A DNA stretch of 64,000 nt from NCBI RefSeq assembly GCF_018991925.1, contig NW_024726235.1, positions 1,730,601 through 1,794,600 of the forward strand. The letters are read 5' to 3'. A program made the position numbers and the translations under genes. Positions 13,533 to 25,143 of this stretch are shown in pieces; the stretch's first letter is position 1; every line of letters begins with the position of its first letter. Origin of the DNA: Homarus americanus. Taxonomy: Eukaryota; Arthropoda; Malacostraca; Decapoda; Nephropidae. A model generated the notes under the pieces. The model was not told where the DNA came from and made no database searches. It was given only the letters and a program-made list of their open reading frames with translations.

Positions 13533-13539
13533 GGGCTGC

Positions 13540-14640
13540 TACTGCCACCATTCATGAGGGCCTGTGTGCCAGTAACAATTCCTGTTACTCTTATATATCA
13601 CCATTGGTAGCGTGACGATAGGAGGCTCGTGGGTAGGTGTAATGATAGTATCAAGCAATAGGGAAGAAATAACGGTAAATACTGTAGGTAAATAATATAC
13701 ACAATTATACAAATACAAAGTTTATTTAAACATGAATATGAAATTAGAAGAAAAAATTGGTTTGTACTAACAGACGAAATCTATTACTAGGCCCTCAGGC
13801 TCAACATACTCACACCATTACTGGGTGGACATATTCAATACACTTCCAACCCTACTGGGTGGACATACTCAATAGCACAACTATGATAGTCACTTAGCAC
13901 CATAAATACTAGGCAACTGCCACTACAACACTCAGTCGTCAGGAGTGATACTCAAGCAACAGCCATGGGGTCCAGCCACCATGGAGTACTATCTGACGAA
14001 CTCTGGAGATCCCAGTGGGTTAATTCCACCACACAAATATAGCCCTACTGAGTTAGACACTCATCCACCAATGATGGGGGCTGGTAGTGGTGTGTGGCTT
14101 GGTGGTCCAGGGTCACCTCGTGGACCGAGCGTTAGGGCCAGACGAGCCAGCTATGGGGGCTATAGGTGGTCTGAAGTGTCTGACGGCCGGGTCTCACGAA
14201 GGTAACTGATCCTACTGGACCTCGGACATGTCCCCAGACATAGTGGATACAACATCCACCCTACAGACACGGCCTAGGCTGCGTTAGGGACCTGTATGGA
14301 TGAAGGGACGGGCACTTACTAACCGGTGACAACAACAACACGTTTCAGGGGACGTTAAAGACGTAAATATGACTTTACTCAGAGCATATCAACTACGTTA
14401 CTGTAACACTTGCACAATCAACTATCAATTGGGTCAAATCACTTAAAGAAGGGCAAATTACAACACAGCGTGGAATGGCATACCTGTATGGATGAAGGGA
14501 CGGGCACTTACTAACGGTTAAAATGCCCGCGGCGCCCTCACTCAAACTAGGCCAGGGAGTCCAGCTACTCCTATTCCAATGAATTAATTTACGGTACCCT
14601 CTGACGTTGAAATTGAGACTATGAACTCATTTTCATTCTC
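13540..14640. repeat. Unclassified repeat-like segment with a 34 bp direct repeat
   Basis: A 34 bp string (acctgtatggatgaaggg...) occurs identically at 14290-14323 and 14482-14515. The intervening DNA shows no coding motif. A short ATG-started frame at 13945-14205 is open but unrecognised. It might be part of an LTR or another element, but I found no TG..CA ends. Confidence 0.4.
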
Positions 14641-14959
14641 TACTATTATCTTCACTAACAATGCTCTGACTCAGCTATCGAAAGCAAAATTAAATTGATT
14701 ACAAAGGAATGGATGGCAACAGGTCCCAGCATACAGCGTCTGCTCCCATAGACAAAGGCGGGGGAAACAGAGAAAACGGGGGACGTTTCCACTGGGGGAC
14801 TCGGAAGGTTTTGTGGACGTTTAAGCGTAATATGAATCCTTAAGGTTTTCAGGTTAGCTCTTATCATGACCATTACAGTGGCACTACTCAGTCGAGTGTC
14901 CTTAGTTGGAGCTGGCGGACGCTCGCCCCACAAGGGGTCACAGCTCAAGATTGAAGAAG

Positions 14960-15175
14960 CCGCAAGTCCAGAAAACTGAGAGGACAAACTTTTTCGGTGA
15001 GTTGTGAACTCTTGGAACAATCTACCAGAAAGTGTTGTGACGACAGCGAGTGTGAGCTCTTTCAAGACAAGACTTGACCAACACTGGAGCAGGTTCAGGT
15101 ACACTCAGGAGCCGGTGCATGCCCAGTACTTGCCAACAGTGCGTAACAGAGACGTGACCGATCGCCCAAGCGGCT
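14960..15175 (+). pseudogene. Non-LTR retrotransposon 3' coding remnant
   Basis: The plus strand reads VVNSWNNLPESVVTTASVSS then FKTRLDQHW, a pattern typical of the C-terminal end of CR1/jockey-like reverse transcriptase polyproteins. It starts after an in-frame stop and lacks everything upstream, so it is a 5'-truncated copy. Confidence 0.7.
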
Positions 15176-15179
15176 AACG

Positions 15180-17080
15180 AGCCGATCAGTGGTGAAGAGG
15201 ATAAAAGTAAAAAAGTTAAATGTTATGATCTGTGAGGGCCTACTAAACGAGTAATGGGCAAATCAAGATGTTATGGACGATTAGAGGGCACTGGATGTAG
15301 GTTGTGAAGCTACTGGTCCTTTCGCTACAGTACCAACTAGTATTATACAATTGAGTGAAGACCTGGGCGTACAAGTGACGAATCTTTGTCCAGACCAAAC
15401 ATAAATAGATTATAAAAGCTTCTTGTCTTAAAGCATATAATTCTCCCACCTTCCCTTGACGCTAATGTTACATTTTATGTTGGGTTGGAGGGTCCCAGGG
15501 AGGGGGTTAAAAAATGAAGCTGAGAGAAAATCTAAGACAGCCGTAGATTAATAGGGGTATAGTATATGTTTTTGAGATTTATAACTGATTTGTTGTCGTA
15601 AGTTTTCTTTGCCTTATTCATATACTGCATCTCTTATTTGTTTAGGACCTCGTTACCACCCCCCAAAACAAAAACACGTATCCGCCAGAAGACAATTCTC
15701 ATTCCAACGTCGCAAACCTACGCTGGGGAAAACCTAACATTTTAAAAGTTGATGCCAGAAAATTCCAGTCATTATCCTTCTTGACAAACAATGCAGGATT
15801 TGGTACGTCGTCATCTTTTTTATCTCTCTCTCTTCACGCATCATCACCCTGGCGCGAGGTATGACCCAATGTCTAAAGAAAAAAAAAGAAAAAAAGAAGG
15901 AAAGGGAGTTTTCTAAATATACTGTTTTTGCCCAAATGACACTCATCTCTCTCTCTCTACGACGGACCCTTCTTTAGAGCCATGCCAACCATTACACGAA
16001 ATAGTGCTGTCATTTTTGTGGATTTTGGGTTAGGCATTCTATTTCTCTACTGAGCATGTCTTAACAATAGTTATGAATAATTTTAAATAAATCATACTTT
16101 TCAAATGAGAATATAATGAGACTCAACTGATCATTCTGATAAACTTTGAGCCAAATTGAACACGCAAATAAATTTCAAATATCCTCGTGCCCTCTCCTCC
16201 TCTATCGGAAATTTGGCGGGATTTTAGTCGGTGTATACAGGTACTAGTGCTACGTGTTTTTTGTGTCTATTTTCAATACTCATTTATGTATATTACATGG
16301 AAGGGTGCCACATATTTTTGGTATATTCTTATGTATCCTGTCAACCTCTTGTTAATCTCAAGTCCTTTCAATAATGAGAATGTGTCAATCCGCCAGATGT
16401 TACTAGGACGCCACAACCATTCGCTGACACAGTTCTATCTTTCGTAATTTTTAATTTTTGTTGGATTAATGTATATTACAGTATAATAATCTTGTTATGC
16501 ACTTAAAGACCTTCGTTGTTGAAGCGAAGTAGTAACATAACAGCATTTCCCGCCGCCTGCTTGTCACCAGTTGATGTAAGTAGTGATGTCACCGAGGTGT
16601 GCATTATGGATAAAACAAGTGTTTGGTGAACTATCCTTACTAGTATTTTATCATTGGTGTGAGGAAGGTACTAGTGCAATAATTAAGATAATTTTACACC
16701 TTTTCTTTCTAATAGTAAATGCTGTTATATATCAGCCAACGGTTGATGGGACTGTAAACCCTGTGCCCAAGATTGATAGACTCTATAAGTAATTATTATT
16801 ATTTTTTGCAGTAGGTTAATAACGTGTCCCCCTTCCCCAGAACCAGTTTTAAATCTTGAAACTGTTTGCATATTATTTCAGTAAATTGTATCATTGGAAA
16901 TACCGGATGATGTGATGCGTAAATTTTCAATGAATGATGTAATTTAAGTCAACACTCAAACAATGACTTAAGTTTTAGTACAGTACATGTTGCCCAGATG
17001 AAGCTTTGTGCCAATTTGGTGTTTTACACAATTTTCTCTATTAAAACTCACCTTAAGTCTTCCATAATATTTACCTAAAA
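15180..17080. other. Stretch with no supported gene
   Basis: AT-rich DNA with poly-A/purine runs (15878-15905) and short CT runs. Nothing coding was recognised. Confidence 0.5.
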
Positions 17081-18206
17081 CACTTTCTGGTAAATGTGGA
17101 ACAGACAGCTAACACCAGAAGGAGTTGTTAGATTTTGTTAATTGTTTCCACAAATGATAAGACAATACTTGTACACAGAACCTAATAGAACCTGACCTAA
17201 CCAACCTAACCAAAGAAATTATGGTTATTATTTACTTCACAGCCGCTGAATTTTCATAGAAAACGGATTTAAAAATGCCACAATTTCACTGTGTATTATA
17301 GTGGACACTGTTGTGGTTATGGCAAATGTGTTAGAAAGTGGTTACTTCTAAATTAAATTAAACCTAACCTAACCTTAGTTGATAAGAAAAACAAGCGACA
17401 GAAGTGTTTAGAAGACCTCACCAAACTAACCAGAGAAACCGACCTAACCTTACCTAACTTTCTAGCCATGAGCTCAACCCTCCAGAACCCCCCGGCATAT
17501 TAATCAGAAAGAACTTACTATTATATGATGTAATTATAATTTTTTGTGGACGTGAGAGTAGCAACCCTTGATCTGTGTGACTTATAAACTTGACTGGCAA
17601 CTGACTGCTGGCGTCTATCGGAGATGATTGGCTATGTACTGCCGTATCAAGCCGAGAAATACGAAGTAATGTGAGCTAGACAAAGTAGTGCCCGCTTGGT
17701 TGCCTAATTATCAACCAAACAAATCAATTTACATAAAAATTATTATTATATCTGAACTCACAGATGAAAATATAGTAAGAAAATAAACATCAAAACAAAT
17801 AGCGCATCGGCTGTGAAGTCCTCCATATTAGCCCATATTAGCCGAAACTACCTATGTTACTCAACTTCCGAGCAGCCCGGGGCATATTAAACAGAAAGAA
17901 CTTACTTTGATATCTGGTACCAATGAAAGCAAATTTCCTGAAGCAGCATGGTGTAATTTAACGCTATTTGTGTACATGAGAGTACACTCTGACCGAACGG
18001 GTTGGTTGTTGCGCTGAAACAGAGAGTGGATGACAACACGGCAGATTTTTCATCGGATTATTTATGGTCAATCATTTCTTCATTTACAAAGCACGTAGAG
18101 ATACCATTTTAATGTCATAGGGTAATTTTTTTCCATGCTTTACCCTGGAATGCCCCTTATCCTTCATACCCTGCCTTCTACAGGTGATTTATGATCATAG
18201 AGAAAA
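17081..18206 (+). repeat. Unclassified dispersed repeat (copy 1)
   Basis: Two blocks (about 17081-17540 and 17871-18206) match 50041-50560 in the same orientation. Shared strings include 'catattaaacagaaag', 'accaatgaaagcaa', 'atggtgtaattt', 'catgagagtac' and 'ggtgatttatgat'. The core holds repeated CCTAACC words. No terminal inverted repeats, poly-A tail or coding region were seen. Confidence 0.65.
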
Positions 18207-18639
18207 AATTATAATTCAAAGAAGAAGTTGTCTTATCGATTTTCTTTATTAATATCATCCAAAGAACGTGGAAAAGAATAACGTAATCGAACAGCTCCTT
18301 CTGGTGTTCGCTGTCTGCTGCACCATTACCTGAATTGCCTCCAAGATTTTATTGATGTGAGCTTTTCCTATGATTATATTGTACAGTACTTGCATTAAAC
18401 CCTTACTGTGACAAACCATAACTAAAACAACAATAAGCAACAATATCCCTGATCTCTACATTTCACTTTCCCTTCCAGGACTTTTGCATATTTAATTCCC
18501 AGTCATAACATTGTATTTGTCTCATTCCCCGACTGGACTTTGCATGCGAGTCATAAGTACCTTCTTGGACTTTATACGCCTTAACCGCCCGTGGACTCTG
18601 CATTTGCCCTTTGTATTTTTTCCAATTTATAATTTTCAA

Positions 18640-19380
18640 TTTTCTTGGGTACACTTGGAACTTCATATTTTTTTTCAGGTACAGTACTGTATACAGGTAT
18701 ATAAAAAAAATTCCAGGTTTACTGTGAACTCTGATTCTTTCTGTATCTTCAGGTAAACTTTAAACAGCTTATCCCCAGGTATACATGTTACTTTTTAGGT
18801 GTAATTAATTTTTCCTCGGGTAAACTTTGATATTTTATAGTGTACTTTAAAGTATTTATCCCTAGGTTTACTTTCATCTTTATCTCTGGTTTACATTCTT
18901 TTCATAAGCATACCCATACTTTGAATTTTGTATTTTTTCAGATGAAATTTTTTCTTGTGTAATTCTTTTCTTCATCTTAAACTTTTCTCTATGAACTTTT
19001 TTCTAGGTATACTTAGATCTACCACTGGCCCATGGATGATCCCAGGGAAGGCCAAGCAAGCAGGTTTCCTTGATAGTTCTGGTCACCCTACACCAGACTG
19101 AGGAGCATCCAGCCTACCAGGTGAGCCCCTTCCTTGTTTAGAGGTGGTGTTGCATTTTACTTTGAATTTTGTGTACCTTGCTCTGTATTCTGTACAGTGT
19201 TTTGTAAGTATATTTTAAATAACAAATCCCCGGGTATACAATGAACTTTATTACAGATATTTATTTATTTTTCCATAATTTAATCTTTTTCCTTGGGTAT
19301 ACATTGAAATTACTCCAAGTTTTGTGTTTTTTCTGGTATATTTTAACTGTTGTACGTCCATAAAATTTAAACTATTTTCC
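18640..19380 (+). repeat. Highly decayed tandem repeat
   Basis: Strings of the type 'ccaggtatacattgaactt' followed by a T-rich block recur about every 35-60 bp. The copies are strongly diverged, and a short unrelated segment interrupts near 19020-19140. Confidence 0.5.
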
Positions 19381-19388
19381 CAAAATAA

Positions 19389-19705
19389 GTGGGGTCCGCT
19401 ACCCCACTGCTGTTCCCTACCTTGGGGTCTTCTGTTTCAGTGCTGTCCCAAGACTTGGGGCCAACTGTCCCACTGCTATCCTCAGCCTTGGGGTCTACTG
19501 TCCCACTGCTATCCTCAGCCTTGGGGTCTACTGTCCCACTATCATTCCTAGCATTGGGATCCCACTGTCATTCCCATCCTTGGGATCCCACTGCCATTCT
19601 CAGCCTTGGGGCCCCACTGCCATTCTCAGCCTTGGGGCCCCACTGCCATCTTTAGCCATGGGGACACTTCCTCACTGCCATCCCTAGAGCTGGGGTCTAT
19701 TGTTC
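19389..19705 (+). repeat. Minisatellite with 33 bp and 24 bp units
   Basis: Units such as 'cagccttggggtctactgtc' plus 'ccactgctatcct' (33 bp) give way to 24 bp units 'ccttggggccccactgccat' plus 'tctc'. The Gly/Leu/Pro-rich open frames here are repeat artefacts. Confidence 0.85.
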
Positions 19706-20573
19706 CCCTGCCATCTCCAGTCATTTGGCTGAAAAGGTTTGAGGGTTTGATGAACCAAAGGAATTGCTCTTTTGGTATGATTTACCCCAACCTGTGTTGC
19801 AAGATCTCATCATCAGTGCACCGAGAAGGCCAGATATACTGCAAGTGTGGTTGATAAGTCAAAATATGGGAGGGTAAGGCAACCGAGTGTTAGATATGGG
19901 ATGGCAAACAAGGCCAAGAATACTTGAAGGGCGATGCCTTGTTATGGTTGAAGATATGAGATGGCTGACGAAGCCAGACATGATGCTTGTATTAAAGTAT
20001 GTTTGAATTGGCTTGGGACTAGGGATGTAAGATTGTTATTGAGCCTATTAAGTTACCAAATGTGGGATGGAGGGCTCAAGATTAGGAAAGCAGGATAGTT
20101 TCAGGTGAGTTGGACAGATGTTACAATTTAGGAACTATCACTAAGAATGACAGCCGAGGAGAGTTTGCTGTCATAGGTGGCCCCCCCCCCCCCTCTCTTG
20201 GGGTGGTTAGATGAGAATTAGATAGCCAGGTAGGCAACTACATGATCATATCACCAGTGGATGTGCGTTTCATGATGAAAGCCTGGCTATCATCTGGAAT
20301 TGCCCTTGGGCGAGAGATTCACAATGATAACACATAGTCTATTCACTCGTAGCTTGCGACCGAAGCCTCGGGTCAGTTTGTAGCAATGCAGCTGACTGGG
20401 TGGTAGACAGACAAGGGGAAAAAGTCACAACAGTTCTTTACTGTTAGTTCTCTTATTCTTAAATTCATTCACAAAATCCATTTCTTCTCCATCCATTGTG
20501 AGCATACTGAATACTGATACTGTCCTCTCAAAAATTTTGCCATCTTCATCTCCAACACTCTTCTGTATACGTA

Positions 20574-21051
20574 CAGTGATATCCCCGTTAGCCGGAACAA
20601 TTGGTGCAGTGCACTTCTGGGAATGAGTGATTTCCGGGTAACGAGACGACTCTCAAAGCCGGAAAAAATCCCCCATCCCCGGAATTTCCCGGGTAATGGA
20701 AAAATGTTCTCAAAAGTTCCATATATTTCCCATTACATCATCTCTCAAACTCGGAAAAATGTCCCTCATCCCCTGAATTTTCCTGGTAACGTAAATTTTT
20801 TCTTGGAATTAAAAAAAATGCACCTGATTTTTCTCTCAAACCCGGAAAAAAAAAACCCCATCCCTGGAATTTTCTGGGTATCAGGAAAATTTTCTCGTGA
20901 TTTTCCTGAAAATGTGCCCCTCGGAAAATCGTCCCCAAAGCTGGAATTTCCAGAAAATTCCAGCTTTGGGAACGATTTTCCGAGAAAATTTCAATTCCGT
21001 CTATCGGAGAGTTCGGGGTTTGAGGGATTCCGGCTGACGGAAATATTACTG
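20574..21051. mobile_element. TA-flanked Tigger/pogo-like MITE with internal tandem repeats
   Basis: A 478 bp element. The ends are CAGTGATATCCCCGTTAGCC and, inverted, CAGTAATATTTCCGTCAGCC, each flanked by TA (20572-20573 and 21052-21053). Inside are several copies of a roughly 60 bp module (ctcaaacccggaaaaa, then cccatccctggaatttt, then ctgggtaacg). A hairpin with 30 bp arms lies at 20920-20949/20954-20984. There is no transposase. Confidence 0.82.
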
Positions 21052-22012
21052 TACTTCATTAAAATATAACATCATTCTCATAACTCTCCCCCAGAACCTG
21101 TTAACAGCATGGCCTCATCCACATTTAATAAACACAATCTCTTCAGTCTATCTTGGTGCCTACCATTATCACCCATTCTGACTGTGACATCTAAGAAGAT
21201 AATAAATAATCATGATGACACCAGACACCTGATATACTGTACTCCTACAATTATTTCAAACTACATGTACTCGCTCAAACCAGTTATTTTTCACATATGA
21301 ACTGCGTCCACCATACAAATTTTATAGCCTAAACAAGCCTAAACAAACTGTTCTTCCCATTTACCTTTTCTTATTAAATACGTGAATGCAGCTTTATATT
21401 TATATAAGCCTCTTCTAATTTTTTAATGCGACATCCCATTTCTAAAATTTTCCTGATGCTCACCTATGGAACTATCAGCTAACAACTGATTAATTTCATT
21501 TCATGCACTAACAGCTGATTAATTTCATTTCATGCACTGTACCAATCATTCCTTGACAATTTGTCTCTAGTTCCATTCATCATTAACAACTTTTTGTGAC
21601 CACTTTTCATGCTTACCTGGGTTGCCATCATTACTTAATGTAAGTTGTTGGGTGAAACCAGGACGGGATGTCTCCCCACCTCTATTCACCACTGGATATA
21701 ATGGCGATTCTAGCACATCAAGCCATTATATGATCTGATAGGCTGTGATGGCATTTGAAGACCTTCTGCAACTGGTAAAGACATTTATTCTAATACTTAC
21801 TGTATTAAGGATTAAAAAGTGGATTCATCTGATCTCCAACATATATTTTACTTCGACTCGGTTGGAACCAAGGATGGTCTTATTAATCCCTCGAGTATAA
21901 TGACTAAACTTCTTGTATGTGATGTCTTAACCCTTTCAATATGACACTATATTCTCTTCATTACAATGGCAATTGTACTTAAAGAGGGTGATCATTGTGC
22001 TGAAGGAATTAA

Positions 22013-22247
22013 TGCCTGGAGTTTTAATCACCCTCTTCTGTTGATGGGGGCATCGTGTTTGCAACCAGTTTTAAAAAATTGGAGTCACAAAGGACACCAC
22101 ACTAGTGCTTAACGGGGAGGTGTGGCAGTAAAATTAAGTTATATTTTAATTATATCATTTTTACTGCCACACTTTCCTGTCAAGCACTATAATAATGTCC
22201 TTCATGACAAATTTTTTTTTAAACTGGTGATTAAAACTCTGGGTTTA
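22013..22247. mobile_element. Foldback hairpin element
   Basis: The left arm (about 22013-22134) and right arm (about 22160-22247) are inverted copies. The inner stem pairs 'gaggtgtggcagtaaaa' with 'tttttactgccacac', and the outer stem pairs 'ggagttttaatcacc' with 'ggtgattaaaactc'. The left arm has an extra segment. No target duplication was identified. Confidence 0.65.
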
Positions 22248-22680
22248 AGTCATTGTACTCGAGGGGTTATGTCATGAAAACTATGGGGTTAAGATATCTT
22301 AAAGGGTTAATTCACTGTTCTCAAAAGGGTTATTTTAATCATACTTGAGAGGGTAATTCATTGTACCTGTACTCAAGGGGTCAATGAAGTAAAATTGAAC
22401 AGCTTAACAAGTTCCCTTGAAATATTGGTAAACATCCAATCCCAGAGGTTTATAATACAGATGTTCTAAGATTACCTACATTATAAATTGTGAAAAATAA
22501 AAAGGAAAATATCCTCAAGCTGAGCTTACAGTGGGCAACATAGATGTCCTCTCGCCAACTAGTTTATAGGAAAGAATGAGATCACAGGTGACAATGCACT
22601 ACGGTAGTTGCCATTTAAAAAAAAAATTCAGGGCAGGATGTATGCATCATTTTACATGCTATGTAAAAATATATTTATTT

Positions 22681-23044
22681 TCCCCCGTAGGATTTGAATC
22701 CACATCCTAATCGTACTACCGCCTGGGAAGATATTGAAAGCATAATGTTTTGTTCAATGGTAGACCCTGCCGCCATATGGTACCACAAAAATTGTGACCA
22801 AGTCCCATGTTGCCAATCTGACTTTCTGCCTCATTTACACACAATTGACAACACGACATACATATATGGTTTCTCTCCTCTTTTTTTTTGTACGTCTTTA
22901 TTATTAGTAATACTATTATCATTTCATTAGTCTTATTTTTATTATGAATTATTAAATTTTCGCCCCCAGGCCCCGATGTGGGTCAGTGACCTGTGCCTGA
23001 GTGGGCTAATCCCAGTGTGTGTAAAAAAAAAAAAAAAAAAAAAA
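22681..23044 (+). mobile_element. Poly-A retroposon of a locally repeated family (copy 1)
   Basis: Contains 'actaccgcctgggaagatat', 'atggtagaccctgc', 'tgaccaagtccca', 'gtgggtcagtgacctgtgcc' and 'gggctaatccc', then a poly-A tail at 23023-23044. The same order recurs at 38640-39048 and, inverted, at 43307-43640, with partial copies at 40303 and 44497. A weak B-box-like GATTTGAATCC near 22690 hints at a tRNA origin; this is uncertain. Confidence 0.72.
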
Positions 23045-23064
23045 TTTAGCTATGGTTAACACGT

Positions 23065-23265
23065 TTAATATTTTATTTGGCTGTCAGAGGATTTTATTCA
23101 GCAAATGGAGGATGGATACACTAGTGGTTAGCAGACTATTTTTCCTAACCCTTTCACTGTGGGGAAGCCTTTTTTTTATATTTTATTTGGCTAATGCCAG
23201 ACAATTTTATTCAGCAGAGAGGGGACCCCATACACTATTAGTTAAGCAAGGGCATTCTGCCGCTT
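23065..23265 (+). repeat. Tandem duplication, about 110 bp unit
   Basis: Two adjacent diverged copies share 'atattttatttggct', 'attttattcagca' and 'atacacta' followed by 'gttagca' or 'gttaagca'. Confidence 0.7.
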
Positions 23266-23739
23266 AAAAACCAGCATTCACATACAAGCAGCTGGACCAG
23301 CTCAACTATTGCTGGGCTACTCATATGAAAGGGCCCAAGGTAAAAGAAGTTACTGGGAAATTTAAATAATACTCAAGAAATTAACATGTGAATCAGCCTA
23401 ACATGAATTCCCAATGAGGTGCAGTTTTTTACCCACACAATCATGTATATGAAGTACAGTACAGTATTTGTATTAATTCTCATCTTAATACTGTAATGTA
23501 TATGCAAATTGATAAACTTAAACTCTATTAAATGCATCATATTACTAACTTCTGGTTCCCTATTTCAACTATGATAAGATACTTTAATAAAAAAAAACAT
23601 TTGTGATAGTTAAATAATCACTTTATGCAGTACTGTACATTTCTCCGGTTATGTATGATATGATATTTTGTCATTCCAGTTTCATAAGAATGTAAATTAT
23701 TGGCAGTGAAAGTTCAGGAATTAAATAAAGGATGTATGA

Positions 23740-25143
23740 AATAATGCTTCACTTCTACAACTTTTATTAACACCACCGTTAAAGAGCTACCAGTGACTTG
23801 GTACTCAAAACATCAATACACAGTATTGACAGTCATCTTCCAAAAATCATGACAAGATAGACAAGAGTGGAATGGTGCCGATGAAGAGTGTAATTAAAAG
23901 TGGCCTGTCAGGTTTGGCCAAATACAGTGCTGCCTTGTTGATACAGCCCTCTTTAAAAACCCTCAAGTTTCGAATTCTAGCTGCTGGAATTAAAAGCATT
24001 TTCATTCTAAACAAGCACAAGAGCTTTTTCATGATCTTGTCACCCTAACTGAATTCACGAATACAGGCAAGGGCTGCAAGAACAAGCGCATACTGTAACC
24101 ACTCAGCTGTTAACTCTGCAGCATAGCTCTTTCTACACTCTACTACATCATCGATAATAAATCAATCCATCCATTTAACAACTTCTTCTAGGAAATAATA
24201 AACTTCTCTGGACAAAGCATGCTATCCCAGAACTAGTTGACTGGCTTGGAGAAATTATTGTGCGCTGATCCTCGAAAGTGATTAGTTGACTTGGTCAAAC
24301 CTTTTAAGCCCATGACATTGCTCCCGGAGGTGCTGTCGAGTTACTGCAAACACTGATGGTTCTGTCTAGGTCATCATTCATAGTCTCAAACTAGTTCTTC
24401 TAACGCTGAAAAATCAACACAATCACAGAATTTTTTTGAGAAATATGATAAAGGTTTGTGTAAATAATTATAATCACAATGATTACTAATTATCGGTATT
24501 GGCAAAAAAAAAAAAATAAATAAAAAATTAAAAAATAAATAAATAAAAATTCATAAAAAATCAATCTACCTAAAAAGAAAAGAAAAAAGTTTTACTTAAA
24601 TGTCTACACCCGCGACCCGTGTAGAAACAAATATAACAATTTACAAAACATCATACATATAACTTACAAATACTTGGTAAATTAAACACCCCTTACCCTT
24701 CCAGTAAAGCACAGTGCCAATCCTATTACACGATGCAACAGCTAGACCACTCGTAGACTAATGATTGTCCACCATGTGGTCCAGTGATTAAATAATGAAC
24801 TGGGCCAACAGATGAACCTTGGCTGTGATGAAGGAGTAGATCAGAAGGGGGTCTGACTGGTATATGTTAAAGAGAACACATCATCACTTATGTGAATAAG
24901 GTGGAATTTGATTGGTAAATGTTAAGGAAATTTATGATAGTATAAATTATGTGGATCAGATGGAGTTTGGCTGGTATATGTTTAAGAAATGGTAGAATTG
25001 TGTTTAGTTGATGGGACACAGGCTGACCTACAATAGGAAGTTCAATTGGCTGTGGGAGTATAGGCTCAATTACACGCTGTTGTTCTGAAGGTAGGAAATG
25101 GTGGGGGATGTTGAGGGACAATGGATCGCGGGTGGCTTACGTG
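23740..25143 (-). other. Candidate Suv4-20 3' UTR and downstream flank
   Basis: Directly below the stop the sequence is mostly complex, with an A-rich stretch near 24504-24560. The nearest canonical minus-strand poly-A signal I found is at 23768-23763. If that is used, the 3' UTR would be about 1.4 kb and would include the protein-like frame at 23847-24362. A plus-strand AATAAA lies near 23724, so poly-A signals face each other here. No transcript evidence is available. Confidence 0.35.
23847..24362 (-). pseudogene. Unrecognised protein-like frame with in-frame stops
   Basis: One reading frame looks protein-like over about 171 codons, with five internal stops. The best parts are a 61-codon open piece at 24032-23847 ending in a hydrophobic segment (PLLITLFIGTIPLLS) and, upstream, segments such as REVYYFLEEVVKWMD and YAAELTAEWLQYALVL. 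Every stop is one C-to-T change from a Gln or Arg codon, which fits a substitution-decayed copy. A good minus-strand acceptor (TTGATTTTTCAG) lies at 24406. I do not recognise the family. Five stops in 171 codons of AT-rich DNA is not far below chance, so this may be only the Suv4-20 3' UTR. Confidence 0.28.

Noticed and set aside
17160..17470. Telomere-like CCTAACC strings
   Set aside because: The spacing and extra bases do not give a TTAGG array. They belong to the dispersed repeat.
19324..19655. Open frames with Gly/Ser/Leu repeats
   Set aside because: Minisatellite-encoded and not conserved.
23847..24362. Selenoprotein with in-frame TGA
   Set aside because: TAA and TAG also occur in the frame and no SECIS-like structure was recognised. 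Decay or chance explains the stops better.
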